From contig CAMHMH010000004.1 in NCBI GenBank assembly GCA_946186205.1, positions 151,863 through 215,862 on the forward strand: a DNA stretch of 64,000 nucleotides, read 5' to 3'. This document shows positions 35,401-44,458 of the stretch, piece by piece; position 1 is the first letter of the stretch; the number at the start of each line of letters is the position of its first letter. The translations under genes were made by a program, and so were the position numbers. The notes below the pieces were generated by a model. That model was not told the origin of the DNA. It was given only the letters and a program-made list of their open reading frames with translations, and ran no database searches. This DNA comes from an uncultured Fretibacterium sp. GTDB taxonomy: Bacteria > Synergistota > Synergistia > Synergistales > Aminobacteriaceae.

Positions 35401-35832
35401 ATCGACTCACGCTTCAATGAGTTGTTCGTGAGATTATTCGGCGGCGGCGAGGCGAGATTGATATTGCAGGACGGTGACTCGGTGTGGGACAAAGGAGTCG
35501 AAATCTTCGCGCGTCCTCCGGGAAAAAAGCTGCAAAACATTTCTCAGCTATCGGGCGGCGAGCAGTCATTGACATCTATAGCCCTCATCTTTGCGACACT
35601 TGAAGCGGCGGGAAGCTCTCTTGCTGTACTTGATGAGGTTGACGCGGCACTTGATGAATACAATCTTGTGAGGTTCGCGGAGCTTGCGCGGGAATATTCG
35701 CAGAGGATTCAGATCATCGCGATGACTCACAGGCGTGCGACTATGGAACGTGCTGACCTTATTTACGGCGTAACTATGATTGAGGCGGGACTCTCTGCTA
35801 CCGTCGGCATTAACCCGGAGAATTATGCTTGA
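32479..35832 (+). CDS. smc: Chromosome segregation ATPase SMC
   Basis: 1,117 residues. TTG start after AAAGGAGGCCGCTAT. Walker A GPNGSGKSN near residue 32, long coiled coils (about 165-480 and 650-890), hinge about 490-640 (PVITADVFTC…IFATGGTITGGASRNKSG), and the C-terminal signature LSGGEQSLTSIALIFA with Walker B LAVLDEVDAALDE. It condenses and segregates the chromosome. Its last codons overlap the start of the methyltransferase gene by eight bases. Very rich in GANTC pentamers. Confidence 0.95.
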   Translation: MSISSLRLKGFKSFGTQCDFTFSKNFTAIVGPNGSGKSNILDALKWILGEGSPAGLRITRQSDLLFQGSSSSPPALSAEVSLRLTNDTERASLRRVFTKDGSSLYLDSKRILLQELGSVKQRFNLEGEGFALIGQGEISQTIHQRPKERRRQLDSLFGIERYREKRDDTLKRLDDAQSEALRIQTLIDELDARRQEISSDVETAVTAQGIIDSLEILRHDYYFVRRYAIEKEQADSELQRHILLSRLETLERWLRLWESGLRHYEGKLQESPQNHGYNSQLESLTSQKDSIQRRAFQLSTQVQSIKSRRMTLNDELDTLRIQKEALSHERERTHSEHENLRLELEAKQKEFSRKEETFRQSQKESQAIISRRKKILDDIAGLKLRKSRNESEISASESQHESLSQEIESLQAEHESRQQNLSLLTERKNKLQERYTQLTFTLQQKASQIQALRRDLSHTESQLSHTFTAGNYPEPVRIILQAAEKSLIRSKPVITADVFTCSSPDVAEAVEAFLGGRQYWLLVHTMEEAQEGVDFLKTHMAGRATYLALERCRERNHDSRLAFADGVIGWAVDLVNVADEWRLAISHMMGDLLIVSDYTTGAEIIRAGAKFPIATTEGDIFATGGTITGGASRNKSGAVTSRQKADELRLKISELAGSLEALSESERRVKTEAEESESTLQDLIAEINSESRNINSVSKNLQRLKNEQADSESRSQKLAREIHDMAGKIESLENELSTLPDVTSEDFDSLLAPLRNEIRLLSERLNVTRTLYERVDGEYLKVSERIAKGESEISSGIETERINREELFTLAEDKKKLHREEVKLRHEIAKHNSEFAGAMKRVESLRKKFARSSENVSAMKNNISQVESKISHIESECSQLIDLWEEKYPYDKNEARDTEGGRELTSSLRRLERELKALGAYNLGAISEDQSLAERIDFLTDQLDDVNTSADELKALIDDTDSQVERSFTDSMTRIDSRFNELFVRLFGGGEARLILQDGDSVWDKGVEIFARPPGKKLQNISQLSGGEQSLTSIALIFATLEAAGSSLAVLDEVDAALDEYNLVRFAELAREYSQRIQIIAMTHRRATMERADLIYGVTMIEAGLSATVGINPENYA

Positions 35833-36559
35833 GACAACTTTTGACGATGTACTTTTCGGCAGCGTGAAAATGATTCAGCCCATCAGCGGCCCTCGTGTGA
35901 ACATGGACACGGTGTTATTGTCCGCGTGGGTAAGAGTCCGTTCGGGAATGCGCGAGATATTAGAGGCAGGGTGCGCGACTGGTGCTATATCTCTCATACT
36001 CGCACAGCGTCATAGGGTTGTTAATGTTACAGGAGTCGACATTCAGCCGGAACTGATTCGAATCGCGAGACTCAACGCTGAGAATAATAATCTCTCTGAC
36101 AGGGTGAAATTCATTGCGGGAGATCTGCGCGACAAGAAGCTATTGCCTTCCGGGAGATTTGATGCTGTTGTGATGAATCCTCCGTATTCGTCTCTCATGG
36201 CCGGACGTGAAAGCCCTGATGACTCTCGCACAACAGCGCGTCTTGAAGTGTCCTGCACTCCTGATGATGTCGCTGAGTTATCGCGGCGGGTTCTCAAGAG
36301 CAGAGGGAGACTCTTCACCATCTTCACGAGTCAGAGGCTCGACTCTTTTCTGTCATCGATGAGAAATCACAGAATGATTCCCAAGAGACTGCGCCCAGTT
36401 TACCCAAGAATGAATTATAATTCCGGCGTATTCTTGTCCGAATGCGTTAAAGACGGCGGCGAGGGAATGAATATACTTCCTCCGCTTTTCGTTAGGGATG
36501 AGAGTAACAACTACACGCCCGAAATTTTGAGAGCATACGAGATTGACGGGCATGTATAG
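35825..36559 (+). CDS. tRNA1(Val) A37 N6-methyltransferase-like (TrmN6)
   Basis: 244 residues. Rossmann-fold SAM methyltransferase with motif I EAGCATGAISLILAQ, motif II VDIQPEL, and catalytic motif NPPY, all matching the YfiC/TrmN6 family. The N-terminal FGSVKMIQPISGPRVNMDTVLL is also typical (FKQFxVxQ…F.V..DA…L version). ATG at 35825 overlaps the smc stop; the longer frame from 35780 lies inside smc. It is an RNA rather than a DNA modifier as far as family resemblance goes. Confidence 0.85.
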   Translation: MLETTFDDVLFGSVKMIQPISGPRVNMDTVLLSAWVRVRSGMREILEAGCATGAISLILAQRHRVVNVTGVDIQPELIRIARLNAENNNLSDRVKFIAGDLRDKKLLPSGRFDAVVMNPPYSSLMAGRESPDDSRTTARLEVSCTPDDVAELSRRVLKSRGRLFTIFTSQRLDSFLSSMRNHRMIPKRLRPVYPRMNYNSGVFLSECVKDGGEGMNILPPLFVRDESNNYTPEILRAYEIDGHV

Positions 36560-36576
36560 AAATGAGGAGATAAAAT

Positions 36577-37644
36577 TTGTATGAGGCTTTAGCAATTGGT
36601 GCGTTGCTTTTCATTTTCAAGAAGCTGAATCAAGCAGGAGTACCCAAAAAATTATTGCAGTTATTTTTTCTCATTGCTTTACTTTGGTTTGTCTTAGCGT
36701 CTACAGCGGGATATGATTTTCACGCAGCAGAGTATGACATATTCCCCCTTCACTTTAACGAGATAATTCGCGCCGTGAACAAGACAGCCGTAATTATTCT
36801 GCTCTATTGGTTCGGAATGACTTTTCTTGTTGACCTCGTTACGCGCTTCAAAGGTTTCACAAAGAAGAAGGCTCTTTGCGCGTTCGTTCTCACGCTGTGC
36901 ATTACAGGTTACAGCATGTGGGAGGCGTATTACGTTCAGCCCGTATACGTAACAATTCCGACTCGCAAACTCCCTGAAGGCACCGACAAACTGAGAATAG
37001 CATTTCTTGTTGACGTTCACATAGGAGGACTCGCAACAACAGCTCACATTGAGAGAGTCATGAAGATTGTTGACGAAGCGAAGCCCGATATACTTTTGCT
37101 CGGAGGAGATGTCATTGACGGTGATATGTCGTACAGGCCGCGTGAACTCGCAATGCTGAAACATGCCGCTAAGAATGCGCGTTACGGAGCTTTTGCGGTC
37201 AACGGGAATCACGAGCACTATTTGATTCTTGATGAAGATGTTGAAGGAATAATCCGGGACTGCGAATATGATTTGCTGATTGATGAACGCCGCGAAGTTG
37301 CCGGGATAACATTAATCGGACTTGAAGATACGCTTTACGGATGGCTGAAAATTTTTGAGAAACCCGAAGACAAAGACAGATTCATTCTCGTACTCAAGCA
37401 CAGGCCGGGAATACCTTTTGACGCAGAGGGAAGATTTGACTTGATGCTAGCGGGTCATACTCACGGCGGGCAGTTCTGGCCATTGGGTTACTTCAAGCGC
37501 AGGGCACTTAACAGCGATCAGGGACTCACAAAGAAGGCGGGCGGATATGTCTACGTCAGCAACGGTTCAGGCTTCAACCAGGCCATGATGAGATTGTTTG
37601 TTCCTCCTGAAGTAACAATCATTGATATTGTCCGTGAAGATTAA
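36577..37644 (+). CDS. Membrane-anchored metallophosphoesterase (YkuE/YaeI-like)
   Basis: 355 residues. TTG start behind GAGGAGATAAAA. Three or four hydrophobic helices occupy the first 125 residues. A calcineurin-like phosphoesterase domain follows with DVHIGG, LLGGDVIDGD, NGNHEHY and LAGHTHGGQFWP. Homologues hydrolyse UDP-diacylglucosamine-like lipids or unknown phosphodiesters. The last base of its stop codon is the first base of the rsmI start codon. Confidence 0.88.
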   Translation: MYEALAIGALLFIFKKLNQAGVPKKLLQLFFLIALLWFVLASTAGYDFHAAEYDIFPLHFNEIIRAVNKTAVIILLYWFGMTFLVDLVTRFKGFTKKKALCAFVLTLCITGYSMWEAYYVQPVYVTIPTRKLPEGTDKLRIAFLVDVHIGGLATTAHIERVMKIVDEAKPDILLLGGDVIDGDMSYRPRELAMLKHAAKNARYGAFAVNGNHEHYLILDEDVEGIIRDCEYDLLIDERREVAGITLIGLEDTLYGWLKIFEKPEDKDRFILVLKHRPGIPFDAEGRFDLMLAGHTHGGQFWPLGYFKRRALNSDQGLTKKAGGYVYVSNGSGFNQAMMRLFVPPEVTIIDIVRED

Positions 37645-38465
37645 TGCCTCTGACTCTCGTCCCGACTCCAATCGGAAATCTTGAAGATATAACTTTGCGC
37701 GCTCTTCGTGTTCTCCGTGAGGCCGATATTATAGCCTGCGAGGACACGAGGACTTCAGCAATACTTCTCAATCATTATGACATTCACAAGCCGCTTACGT
37801 CATTTCACATTCACAACGAGAATGACAAGCTGCCCTTTCTGCTGCAAAAACTTCATGAGGGACTCAAAGTCGCAGTGATTTCTGACGCAGGTACTCCGGG
37901 AATCTCCGACCCAGGGTGGATATTATTGCGGCGTGCTGTTGATGAGGGATTGAGCGTTGATGTTCTTCCCGGGCCGAATGCTGTGATACCTGCTTTGCTT
38001 TTGTCGGGATTGAGTCCTCAGCCGTTTATGTTCGCGGGATTCCCGCCAGAGAAACACGGGGAGCGTGTGAGACTCTTTGAGGCCGTCAAGAATTTTCACG
38101 GGGCATTATGCTTCTACATTTCCCCGCACAAGGCCATGAAGGATATTGCTGACATGATTCAGATTCTCGGCGACAGGGAGTCAGCTTTAGTCCGGGAAAT
38201 AAGCAAAGTGTATCAGGAGTCTATACGCGGGACTCTCAGCTCGATACTTGAGCGCGTGACTCAGGGCGTTAAAGGTGAATTGGTGCTTGTTGTGTCGGGC
38301 TGTGAAGACTCCGTTAATGACTCGTGGAAGTCAGAAGCACTCTCAATGATTCATGACGGAATGAGCGTGAAAGACACCGTGAAAATCATTGGGGACAAAT
38401 ACAGAGTCTCACCCAACGAAGCAAAAAGATTCATCATCTCTCAGCGTCAAGACTTACTGAGATAA
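37644..38465 (+). CDS. rsmI: 16S rRNA C1402 2'-O-methyltransferase RsmI
   Basis: 273 residues, tetrapyrrole-methylase fold. LTLVPTPIGNLEDITLRALRVL at the N-terminus (quoted here in part as PTPIGNLEDITLRA), CEDTRTSAILL, SDAGTPGISDPG and FYISPHKA are diagnostic. It overlaps the convergent ankyrin gene by 19 bases at the 3' end, with no terminator between them. Confidence 0.93.
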   Translation: MPLTLVPTPIGNLEDITLRALRVLREADIIACEDTRTSAILLNHYDIHKPLTSFHIHNENDKLPFLLQKLHEGLKVAVISDAGTPGISDPGWILLRRAVDEGLSVDVLPGPNAVIPALLLSGLSPQPFMFAGFPPEKHGERVRLFEAVKNFHGALCFYISPHKAMKDIADMIQILGDRESALVREISKVYQESIRGTLSSILERVTQGVKGELVLVVSGCEDSVNDSWKSEALSMIHDGMSVKDTVKIIGDKYRVSPNEAKRFIISQRQDLLR

Positions 38466-39673
38466 TCCGCAAACGTCAAGCCCGCGCTGTTCTTCATGGC
38501 CGGGTCAGCTCCAGCGTCAAGCAAAATCTGCAAGTTCTGTGATTTGATTCGCATCTTCCCTTCAAGAATGGCATGATAAAAATGATTCCTCGCCGCGAGA
38601 ATCAATGCTGTATTCCCCGCGCTGTTTTGTGCGTTTACGTCTGCTCCAGCGTCAATGAGTGAGTACAAAATTTCCGGCCTTATGTTTTTTGCAGCCGCTA
38701 ACATTAATGCGGTAGTTCCGTCTTTGTCCTTTGCGTTTACGTCCGAGCCTGCATCAATGAATATGCGAATGATTTCCGGGTTCGCGCTTTTCTCAGCCGC
38801 ATACATGAGAACAGTTTTGCCGTCAGAGTCTCTTATCGTGCGTATATTTTTCCCGGCCTTTGTGAGCCTCTCTGTGATGATTCTTGCCGGCTCTGAGCTT
38901 TCGTTTTCAGCCGCGTAAAATATTGCCGTCCTTCTTTGATTGTCCCTCGCGTTAATCTCTGCTCCTGCGTCAAGAAGTGCCGTAAATGTTCCGGGTGCGC
39001 TGTGCTTGGCCGAGATCATCAGGGCTGTAACTCCGTCTTTGTCCCTCGCGTTAACGTCAGCTCCTGCGTCAACAAGAACGTGAATCATTGCTTGAGACTT
39101 GCAGACATATGCGGAATACATCAGGGCGGTTTGTCCGTCATTGTCGCGCAAATTTACGTCAGCACCTTCACGGAGCATTAATTCAGCGAGCCACAATTTT
39201 TTCTCATCGCGTGATGCGTCCATCAATACGCTTTGGCCGTAAATATCCCTTGCGTTAATGTCCGCTCCTTTCCTCAACGCTGAAATTACTTCATCTGAGT
39301 CGGCGTAACGGCACAACACCGTGAAAATGTCATCGTCAATCTCATTCATTGAGAGTATTGCGGATTTGAGGATTGAGAGTCTTTTGTCTCTTGCTGACTG
39401 TGAGAGCGTAATTTTGCCGTCTATTTTCGTGATGCCTTCTGCCCAGTCAAGAGCCGTCATCCGGTAAATGCTTCTTGCGTGAATGTCCGCTCCTGCCTCA
39501 AGAAGGGCTGTGATGATTCGTGAGTCCCAGTTGCAATGAGCCGCCTTCATTAGTGCTGTGATGCATTCTATATCTTTAGCGTTGGGATTAGCTCCTTCAT
39601 TCAGGGCTGCTTTTACTTCCTCAAGAGTCCCGGAGCTGCACAGGGATAAAAATTTTGTGTCATCGATTGCCAT
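38447..39673 (-). CDS. Ankyrin-repeat protein
   Basis: 408 residues made of about ten ankyrin repeats (recurring DADVNARDKDGTTALM- and LLDAGAD-like blocks of about 33-40 residues) from residue 10 to the end. No signal peptide, membrane segment or enzymatic domain is seen. ATG at 39673 follows GGAGGCGGTCAAA; the longer frame to 39784 lacks a ribosome site and runs through a GANTC-rich gap. Protein-protein interaction role; partners unknown. Confidence 0.88.
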   Translation of the reverse strand: MAIDDTKFLSLCSSGTLEEVKAALNEGANPNAKDIECITALMKAAHCNWDSRIITALLEAGADIHARSIYRMTALDWAEGITKIDGKITLSQSARDKRLSILKSAILSMNEIDDDIFTVLCRYADSDEVISALRKGADINARDIYGQSVLMDASRDEKKLWLAELMLREGADVNLRDNDGQTALMYSAYVCKSQAMIHVLVDAGADVNARDKDGVTALMISAKHSAPGTFTALLDAGAEINARDNQRRTAIFYAAENESSEPARIITERLTKAGKNIRTIRDSDGKTVLMYAAEKSANPEIIRIFIDAGSDVNAKDKDGTTALMLAAAKNIRPEILYSLIDAGADVNAQNSAGNTALILAARNHFYHAILEGKMRIKSQNLQILLDAGADPAMKNSAGLTFADYLSKS

Positions 39674-39987
39674 TTTGACCGCCTCCGTTTTGAATCGCTG
39701 AGTTGATTTTAACGTGTTCAGAATCAAATTGACGAATCGTTTTTGCATGTGCTGAGACTGAATCGCCAAAAATTTTTGAGACACTTAGAACCTAACGAAG
39801 CCCGCAAATTTTTTGTATCAATTTCCTACCGTACACATCAGAAGCAAATCGCAAATAAATTTTCAGCGTTCCAGGACACTTATTGAACGTTAGCAACTAG
39901 TTTACATTTTTTCCCTAAATGCGTGATTTTTTCTGTTGACATGAGTAAAATATACCCCGTAAAAACCAAAGGAAGGAAAAATAGATT
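39674..39987. other. 314-bp gap with GANTC-rich segment upstream of pnp
   Basis: The ankyrin-proximal part (about 39690-39775) carries several GAATC/GACTG-AATC copies plus GAATCGTTTTTG, which resembles the intergenic arrays elsewhere. The pnp-proximal part is A/T-rich with a TTGACA at about 39935-39940, but the expected -10 is poor. GGAAGGAAAAATAGATT is the pnp ribosome site. No gene is seen. Confidence 0.5.
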
Positions 39988-42318
39988 TTGGATCAGGAAA
40001 AAACATACTCGGTGAAAATCGGAGAAGATGAGCTTGTGTTCAGGACAGGACACATGGCAAAGCAGGCGAACGGAGCTGTAATAGCTTCGCACGGTGATAC
40101 GGTAATGCTTTCGACGGCCTGCATGTCAGACACAGCAAGGACAGGGATTGACTTTTTCCCGCTTGTTGTTGACTATGAAGAGAGATATTACGCGGCGGGG
40201 AAAGTTCCGGGAGGCTTCATCAAGCGCGAAGGGAAGCCGGCAGACTCGGCGATATTAGGCTCAAGGGTAGCAGACAGGGCAATACGTTCGCTTTTCTCGG
40301 ATGATATGCGGAATGAAGTGCAGATTGTGAATACGGTGCTTGCTGTTGACCAGATATATCCCCCGAACATTCTCGGAATAAACGCGGCGAGCGCGGCATT
40401 GTCGATCTCAGGAATCCCATGGGGCGGGCCTGTAGGAGCTGTGAGAATCGGACTCATCGGCGGAAATCTCGTAGTCAATCCCACAGAAAAGCAGATGCTG
40501 AACTCAATGCTTAATCTTGTTGTAGCGGGACATGATGACGGTATAACGATGGTAGAGTCGGGATCATATGAAGTCTCAGAAGAATTATTAGTAGACGCTT
40601 TAGAGTTAGCGCACAATGAGATAAAGAAGATAATAGCTTTGTTCCGTCAGATGAAAGAGGAAATCGGAAAGCCGTTGCTTGAAATCGAGCTTCCCGAAAA
40701 AATCCCGGAGATAGAAGACTGGATACGCGAAAATTTAGACAGCGAAATAGACTCAGCAGTAAGAATCCACGAAAAGAAGCCCCGCGAAAAGAAAATCAAC
40801 TCCGTAAAAGACTCAGCCAATGAACATTTCAGCGAACTCATCAAGGAAGATCCGTCAAAAGAAGAATACATAAGTGCGTACGTAGACAGCAGAGTGAAAG
40901 ACATAATGCGCGGAATAATCATCAACGAACATATACGGGTCGACGGCAGGAAAATGGATCAGATACGCCCTATAACGTGTGAAGTTGACATACTCCCGAA
41001 AGTGCACGGCTCTGCATTGTTCACACGCGGCGAGACTCAGTCATTAGCGACAACAACGCTCGGCATGATTGGGGAGGACGATCAGATTCAGGACGGTATA
41101 AAGCTCAACGAACCCGCAAAAAGATTCCTCCTGCACTACAACTTCCCGCCGTATTCAGTCGGTGAAGTGAAAGCGATACGAGGCCCGGGACGGCGCGAAA
41201 TAGGGCACGGCGCATTAGCTGAGAGGGCTTTGCTTCCTGTCATCCCACCTGAAGAGGAATTCCCGTACGTTATCCGGGTCGTGTCGGACATCTTAGAGTC
41301 AAACGGCTCAAGCTCGCAGGCTTCAATTTGCGGAGGCAGCCTCTCAATGATGCACGCGGGAGTCCCTATAAGGTGTCATGTTGCAGGTATAGCAATGGGA
41401 CTCATCAAAGAGGGCGACAAGGTTCAAATCCTCACAGACATACAGGGTCTTGAAGATCATTACGGAGATATGGACTTCAAGGTAGCCGGGACTCGCGCAG
41501 GTGTTACGGCGTTGCAGATGGACAACAAAGCCGGAGGAATCACCCGTGAGATTCTGGAGAAAGCATTAGGCCAGGCGAGGCGTGCGAGATTCCAGATACT
41601 TGAGGAGATGGAGTCAGTAATCCCGGTGCCGAACAAAATCTCACCGAATGCGCCGCGAATTATTTCGTTTGAGATTGACCCTGAGAAGATACGCGATGTT
41701 ATCGGTGCTGGCGGGAAAGTCGTTCGCAGCATAACACAGCGCACTGGCGTGAAAATGAACATTGAGGATGACGGAGTAATAACGATCTCCGGGCCTACAA
41801 TGGCACAAGTTGAGGACGCTCACGCAATAGTGATGGCACTGACCCGCGAGCTTGCTATAGGCGAGGTGTATTACGGAACTGTTACGCGCATGACGAATTT
41901 CGGAGTGTTCGTTGAGTGCCTTCCGGGCAAAGAAGGATTGCTTCACATAAGCGAGGTAAGCACAGCGAGAGTCCCAAGAGTAGAAGACATCTTCAAGCCG
42001 GGCGACAGGGTTCTTGTCATGGTGAAAGAGATAGACGAACAGGGCCGGGCGAATCTCACGAGACGCAGAATCATGGCCGATGAGAACAAAATCAGGTCAG
42101 CAGGACTCGCATATGCACTCCCTGACGAACGTGAACGCGACAACCTGATAACGACTCTCGCCTCACGTGAAAGGGGTTACGGGAGCTTCTCAATGCGGGA
42201 CAGAGTCGGCGGCGCACCGTCAGCAAAATATTTAGAGCGGGGGTACTCCTCGAACCGTGCCACAAGGAATGACTTTGACCGCGAATCAAGATCAAGGCGC
42301 GACAGGGGCAGGAGGTAA
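39988..42318 (+). CDS. pnp: Polynucleotide phosphorylase
   Basis: 776 residues, TTG start. Two RNase PH domains (HGDTVMLSTACMSD…; FTRGETQSLATTTLG, FPPYSVGEVKAIRGPGRREIGHG), then KH (IRDVIGAGGKVVRSITQRTG) and S1 (YYGTVTRMTNFGVFVECLPGKEGLLH) domains and an Arg/Ser-rich tail. 3'-5' phosphorolytic exoribonuclease of RNA decay. dut follows six bases after its stop. Confidence 0.96.
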   Translation: MDQEKTYSVKIGEDELVFRTGHMAKQANGAVIASHGDTVMLSTACMSDTARTGIDFFPLVVDYEERYYAAGKVPGGFIKREGKPADSAILGSRVADRAIRSLFSDDMRNEVQIVNTVLAVDQIYPPNILGINAASAALSISGIPWGGPVGAVRIGLIGGNLVVNPTEKQMLNSMLNLVVAGHDDGITMVESGSYEVSEELLVDALELAHNEIKKIIALFRQMKEEIGKPLLEIELPEKIPEIEDWIRENLDSEIDSAVRIHEKKPREKKINSVKDSANEHFSELIKEDPSKEEYISAYVDSRVKDIMRGIIINEHIRVDGRKMDQIRPITCEVDILPKVHGSALFTRGETQSLATTTLGMIGEDDQIQDGIKLNEPAKRFLLHYNFPPYSVGEVKAIRGPGRREIGHGALAERALLPVIPPEEEFPYVIRVVSDILESNGSSSQASICGGSLSMMHAGVPIRCHVAGIAMGLIKEGDKVQILTDIQGLEDHYGDMDFKVAGTRAGVTALQMDNKAGGITREILEKALGQARRARFQILEEMESVIPVPNKISPNAPRIISFEIDPEKIRDVIGAGGKVVRSITQRTGVKMNIEDDGVITISGPTMAQVEDAHAIVMALTRELAIGEVYYGTVTRMTNFGVFVECLPGKEGLLHISEVSTARVPRVEDIFKPGDRVLVMVKEIDEQGRANLTRRRIMADENKIRSAGLAYALPDERERDNLITTLASRERGYGSFSMRDRVGGAPSAKYLERGYSSNRATRNDFDRESRSRRDRGRR

Positions 42319-42324
42319 GAATTA

Positions 42325-42768
42325 ATGCCTGATGAAATTGTTGTGAAGATAAAGCGCGAGGCTAATACGATTGCGATTCCTGAATACGCGACTCCGGGTT
42401 CATCTGGTGTTGACCTTTGCTCGATGAAGTACTGCATGATTAAGCCCGGTGAAATGGCGTTAATCTCAACGGGTATATATCTCGAAATCCCTGAAGGCTA
42501 TGAAGGCCAGATCAGACCGAGAAGCGGACTCGCAATGAACAGCCGCATAATCATTCCCAACAGCCCCGGAACAATTGACTCAGATTACCGCGGAGAGATT
42601 CGAGTCTTATTGCTGAACATGGGAGAAGATCCCTTCACTCTGAGATTTGGAGACAGGATAGCGCAGCTTGTGTTTGTCCCTGTGGCTCACGCAAAATTTG
42701 AGGAGGTCAAAACGTTATCGGCAACGAAACGCGGGGCCGGGGGATTCGGCAGCACAGGTACGAGATAA
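42325..42768 (+). CDS. dut: Deoxyuridine 5'-triphosphate nucleotidohydrolase
   Basis: 147-residue trimeric dUTPase. The five motifs are visible: PGSSGVDLCS, RPRSGLAMN, GTIDSDYRGEI, GDRIAQLVFVPV and the glycine-rich C-terminus RGAGGFGSTG. It prevents uracil incorporation into DNA. Co-transcribed with pnp, ending in a terminator. Confidence 0.96.
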   Translation: MPDEIVVKIKREANTIAIPEYATPGSSGVDLCSMKYCMIKPGEMALISTGIYLEIPEGYEGQIRPRSGLAMNSRIIIPNSPGTIDSDYRGEIRVLLLNMGEDPFTLRFGDRIAQLVFVPVAHAKFEEVKTLSATKRGAGGFGSTGTR

Positions 42769-42770
42769 AA

Positions 42771-42809
42771 TTTTTCCCCTTCATGAGAACGTGAGGGGGA
42801 ATTTTTTTT
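42771..42809 (+). terminator. Terminator after dut
   Basis: CCCCTTCA pairs with TGAGGGG, loop ATGAGAACG-like, followed by AATTTTTTTT. Confidence 0.8.
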
Positions 42810-42813
42810 GCGC

Positions 42814-42819
42814 TATAAT
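42814..42819 (+). promoter_or_regulatory. -10 box for the 5'-nucleotidase gene
   Basis: TATAAT five bases after the dut terminator T-run and 20 bases before the ATG. Confidence 0.5.
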
Positions 42820-42838
42820 TCCGCTTGAGGTGATTTTC

Positions 42839-44449
42839 ATGAAGAAATTTTTTGTTTTACTTTCACTTTTCGCACTTATCTGCACTCCTTCATTCGCAAA
42901 AGCCCCGGACAAGGACATAATCATTCTGTACACAAACGATGTTCATTGCGGAGTCGATGAGAATATCGGCTATGCAGGGTTCGCGTTTTGCGCAGACGAG
43001 GCGAGGAAGCAGACACCGTACGTTACTCTTGTTGACGCGGGAGACTGGGCGCAGGGTGCTGTAATGGGCGCGATCTCACAGGGGCGTTACATCCTCGACA
43101 TCATGAACGCTGTCGGATATGACATAGCTGTGCCGGGCAATCATGAGTTTGATTACAACTGGAGCCAGTTCGAGAACTTCGCAAAGAATCTCAAGTGCGG
43201 ATTCATTGCCTGCAACATAAGAGACTTGCGGACGGGTGAATTAGTCTTCAAGCCCTACAAGATTCTAACGTACGGTGATGTGAAAGTCGCTTTTGTCGGA
43301 GCTGCGACTCCTGAGTCAATTACTTCATCGACTCCCTATTACTTCATGGACGAGAACGGGAAATTCATTTACGATTTTGACGGCGATCATACCGGGCAGA
43401 AGCTCATAGCCTCGATACAGAAAGCCGTAGACTCAGCGAGGGCAGAAGGTGCTGACTATGTGATTCTTGTCGGGCATTTGGGCGAATATGAAGACGTTGT
43501 AGACACATGGAGTGTTCCTTTTATTGCGCCGCGCACAAAGGGAATCGATGTGTTTATTGACGGGCATTCACACGAAATTACGCCCGCTCTTGTCTTCAAG
43601 AACGCAGAAAGCAAAGACGTAATAGTTACTCAGACCGGCACAAAGCTGCACAATGTCGGGAAGCTCACAATAAACACAAAGGGCGAAATCAAAACCGAGC
43701 TGATTAACAAAGTCGACGGAAGAAACGAAAAAATTGCCGCGCTCGTCAATGAGAAGAGAGCTATTATTGAAGAAACACTTGGCGCGCACTTGAGCAATAC
43801 GAGCTTTGATCTTCTTGCAAAGGACGAAAAAGGAGACTGGCTTGTGAGAAACGGCGAGACGAATTTATGCAACCTCGTAACAGATGCCTTCCTCGATTCA
43901 GCAAAGAAGACAAAGACAGGAAAAGCGGATATAGCCATCAATAACGCCGGAGGAATCCGAACGAACATCAGCGCAGGCGAGATAACGTACAGTGATGTAT
44001 TGAGCGTTCTTCCGTTCAACAACACGGTGTGCATATGCGAAGTGCCGGGGCAGAGTCTTCTTGACGAACTCGAATTAGGCGCGAAGGGTCTTCCCGGGAA
44101 CAACGGCGGCTTCCTTCACGTTTCAGGAATGACATACACGGTTGACTCGACAATCCCGACTCCTGTGATCGTTGACGACAAAAATATGCTTGTTGCGATT
44201 TCGGGCGACAGAAGAGTCAAAGACGTGAAAGTGAACGGCGAACCCCTTGACCCTGCGAAAATGTACAAGGTCGTATCAACAAGCTACGTTCTCTACATGA
44301 AGGGCGACGGTCATATGTTCAGGGGCGCGAAAGTCATCGAGCCTGACTACATAGCGTATGACATGACACTGGCAAACTACGTGAAACAGTTTGAGACTCT
44401 CCCGGAAAGATACAGGAACGCCGAAGGAAGAATCAAATTCGTGAAGTAA
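42839..44449 (+). CDS. Secreted 5'-nucleotidase / 2',3'-cyclic phosphodiesterase (UshA-like)
   Basis: 536 residues. Signal peptide KKFFVLLSLFALICTPSFA. The metallophosphatase domain has ILYTNDVHCGV, VDAGDWAQG, PGNHEFDYN and DGHSHE. The C-terminal 5'-nucleotidase domain has INNAGGIRTNISAGEITYSD and FNNTVCICEV. It hydrolyses extracellular nucleotides in the periplasm. ATG at 42839 is chosen because the signal peptide begins there and GAGGTGATTTTC precedes it. Confidence 0.93.
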   Translation: MKKFFVLLSLFALICTPSFAKAPDKDIIILYTNDVHCGVDENIGYAGFAFCADEARKQTPYVTLVDAGDWAQGAVMGAISQGRYILDIMNAVGYDIAVPGNHEFDYNWSQFENFAKNLKCGFIACNIRDLRTGELVFKPYKILTYGDVKVAFVGAATPESITSSTPYYFMDENGKFIYDFDGDHTGQKLIASIQKAVDSARAEGADYVILVGHLGEYEDVVDTWSVPFIAPRTKGIDVFIDGHSHEITPALVFKNAESKDVIVTQTGTKLHNVGKLTINTKGEIKTELINKVDGRNEKIAALVNEKRAIIEETLGAHLSNTSFDLLAKDEKGDWLVRNGETNLCNLVTDAFLDSAKKTKTGKADIAINNAGGIRTNISAGEITYSDVLSVLPFNNTVCICEVPGQSLLDELELGAKGLPGNNGGFLHVSGMTYTVDSTIPTPVIVDDKNMLVAISGDRRVKDVKVNGEPLDPAKMYKVVSTSYVLYMKGDGHMFRGAKVIEPDYIAYDMTLANYVKQFETLPERYRNAEGRIKFVK

Positions 44450-44458
44450 AAATTTTTT

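Noticed and set aside
35825..36559. The NPPY methyltransferase as the GANTC DNA methylase
   Set aside because: Its N-terminus and motif order match the TrmN6 tRNA methyltransferase family and it is in operon with smc; no DNA-recognition domain is seen.
39830..39987. Possible riboswitch or structured leader upstream of pnp
   Set aside because: The region is A/T-rich without a recognisable aptamer core; only short, weak hairpins can be drawn.
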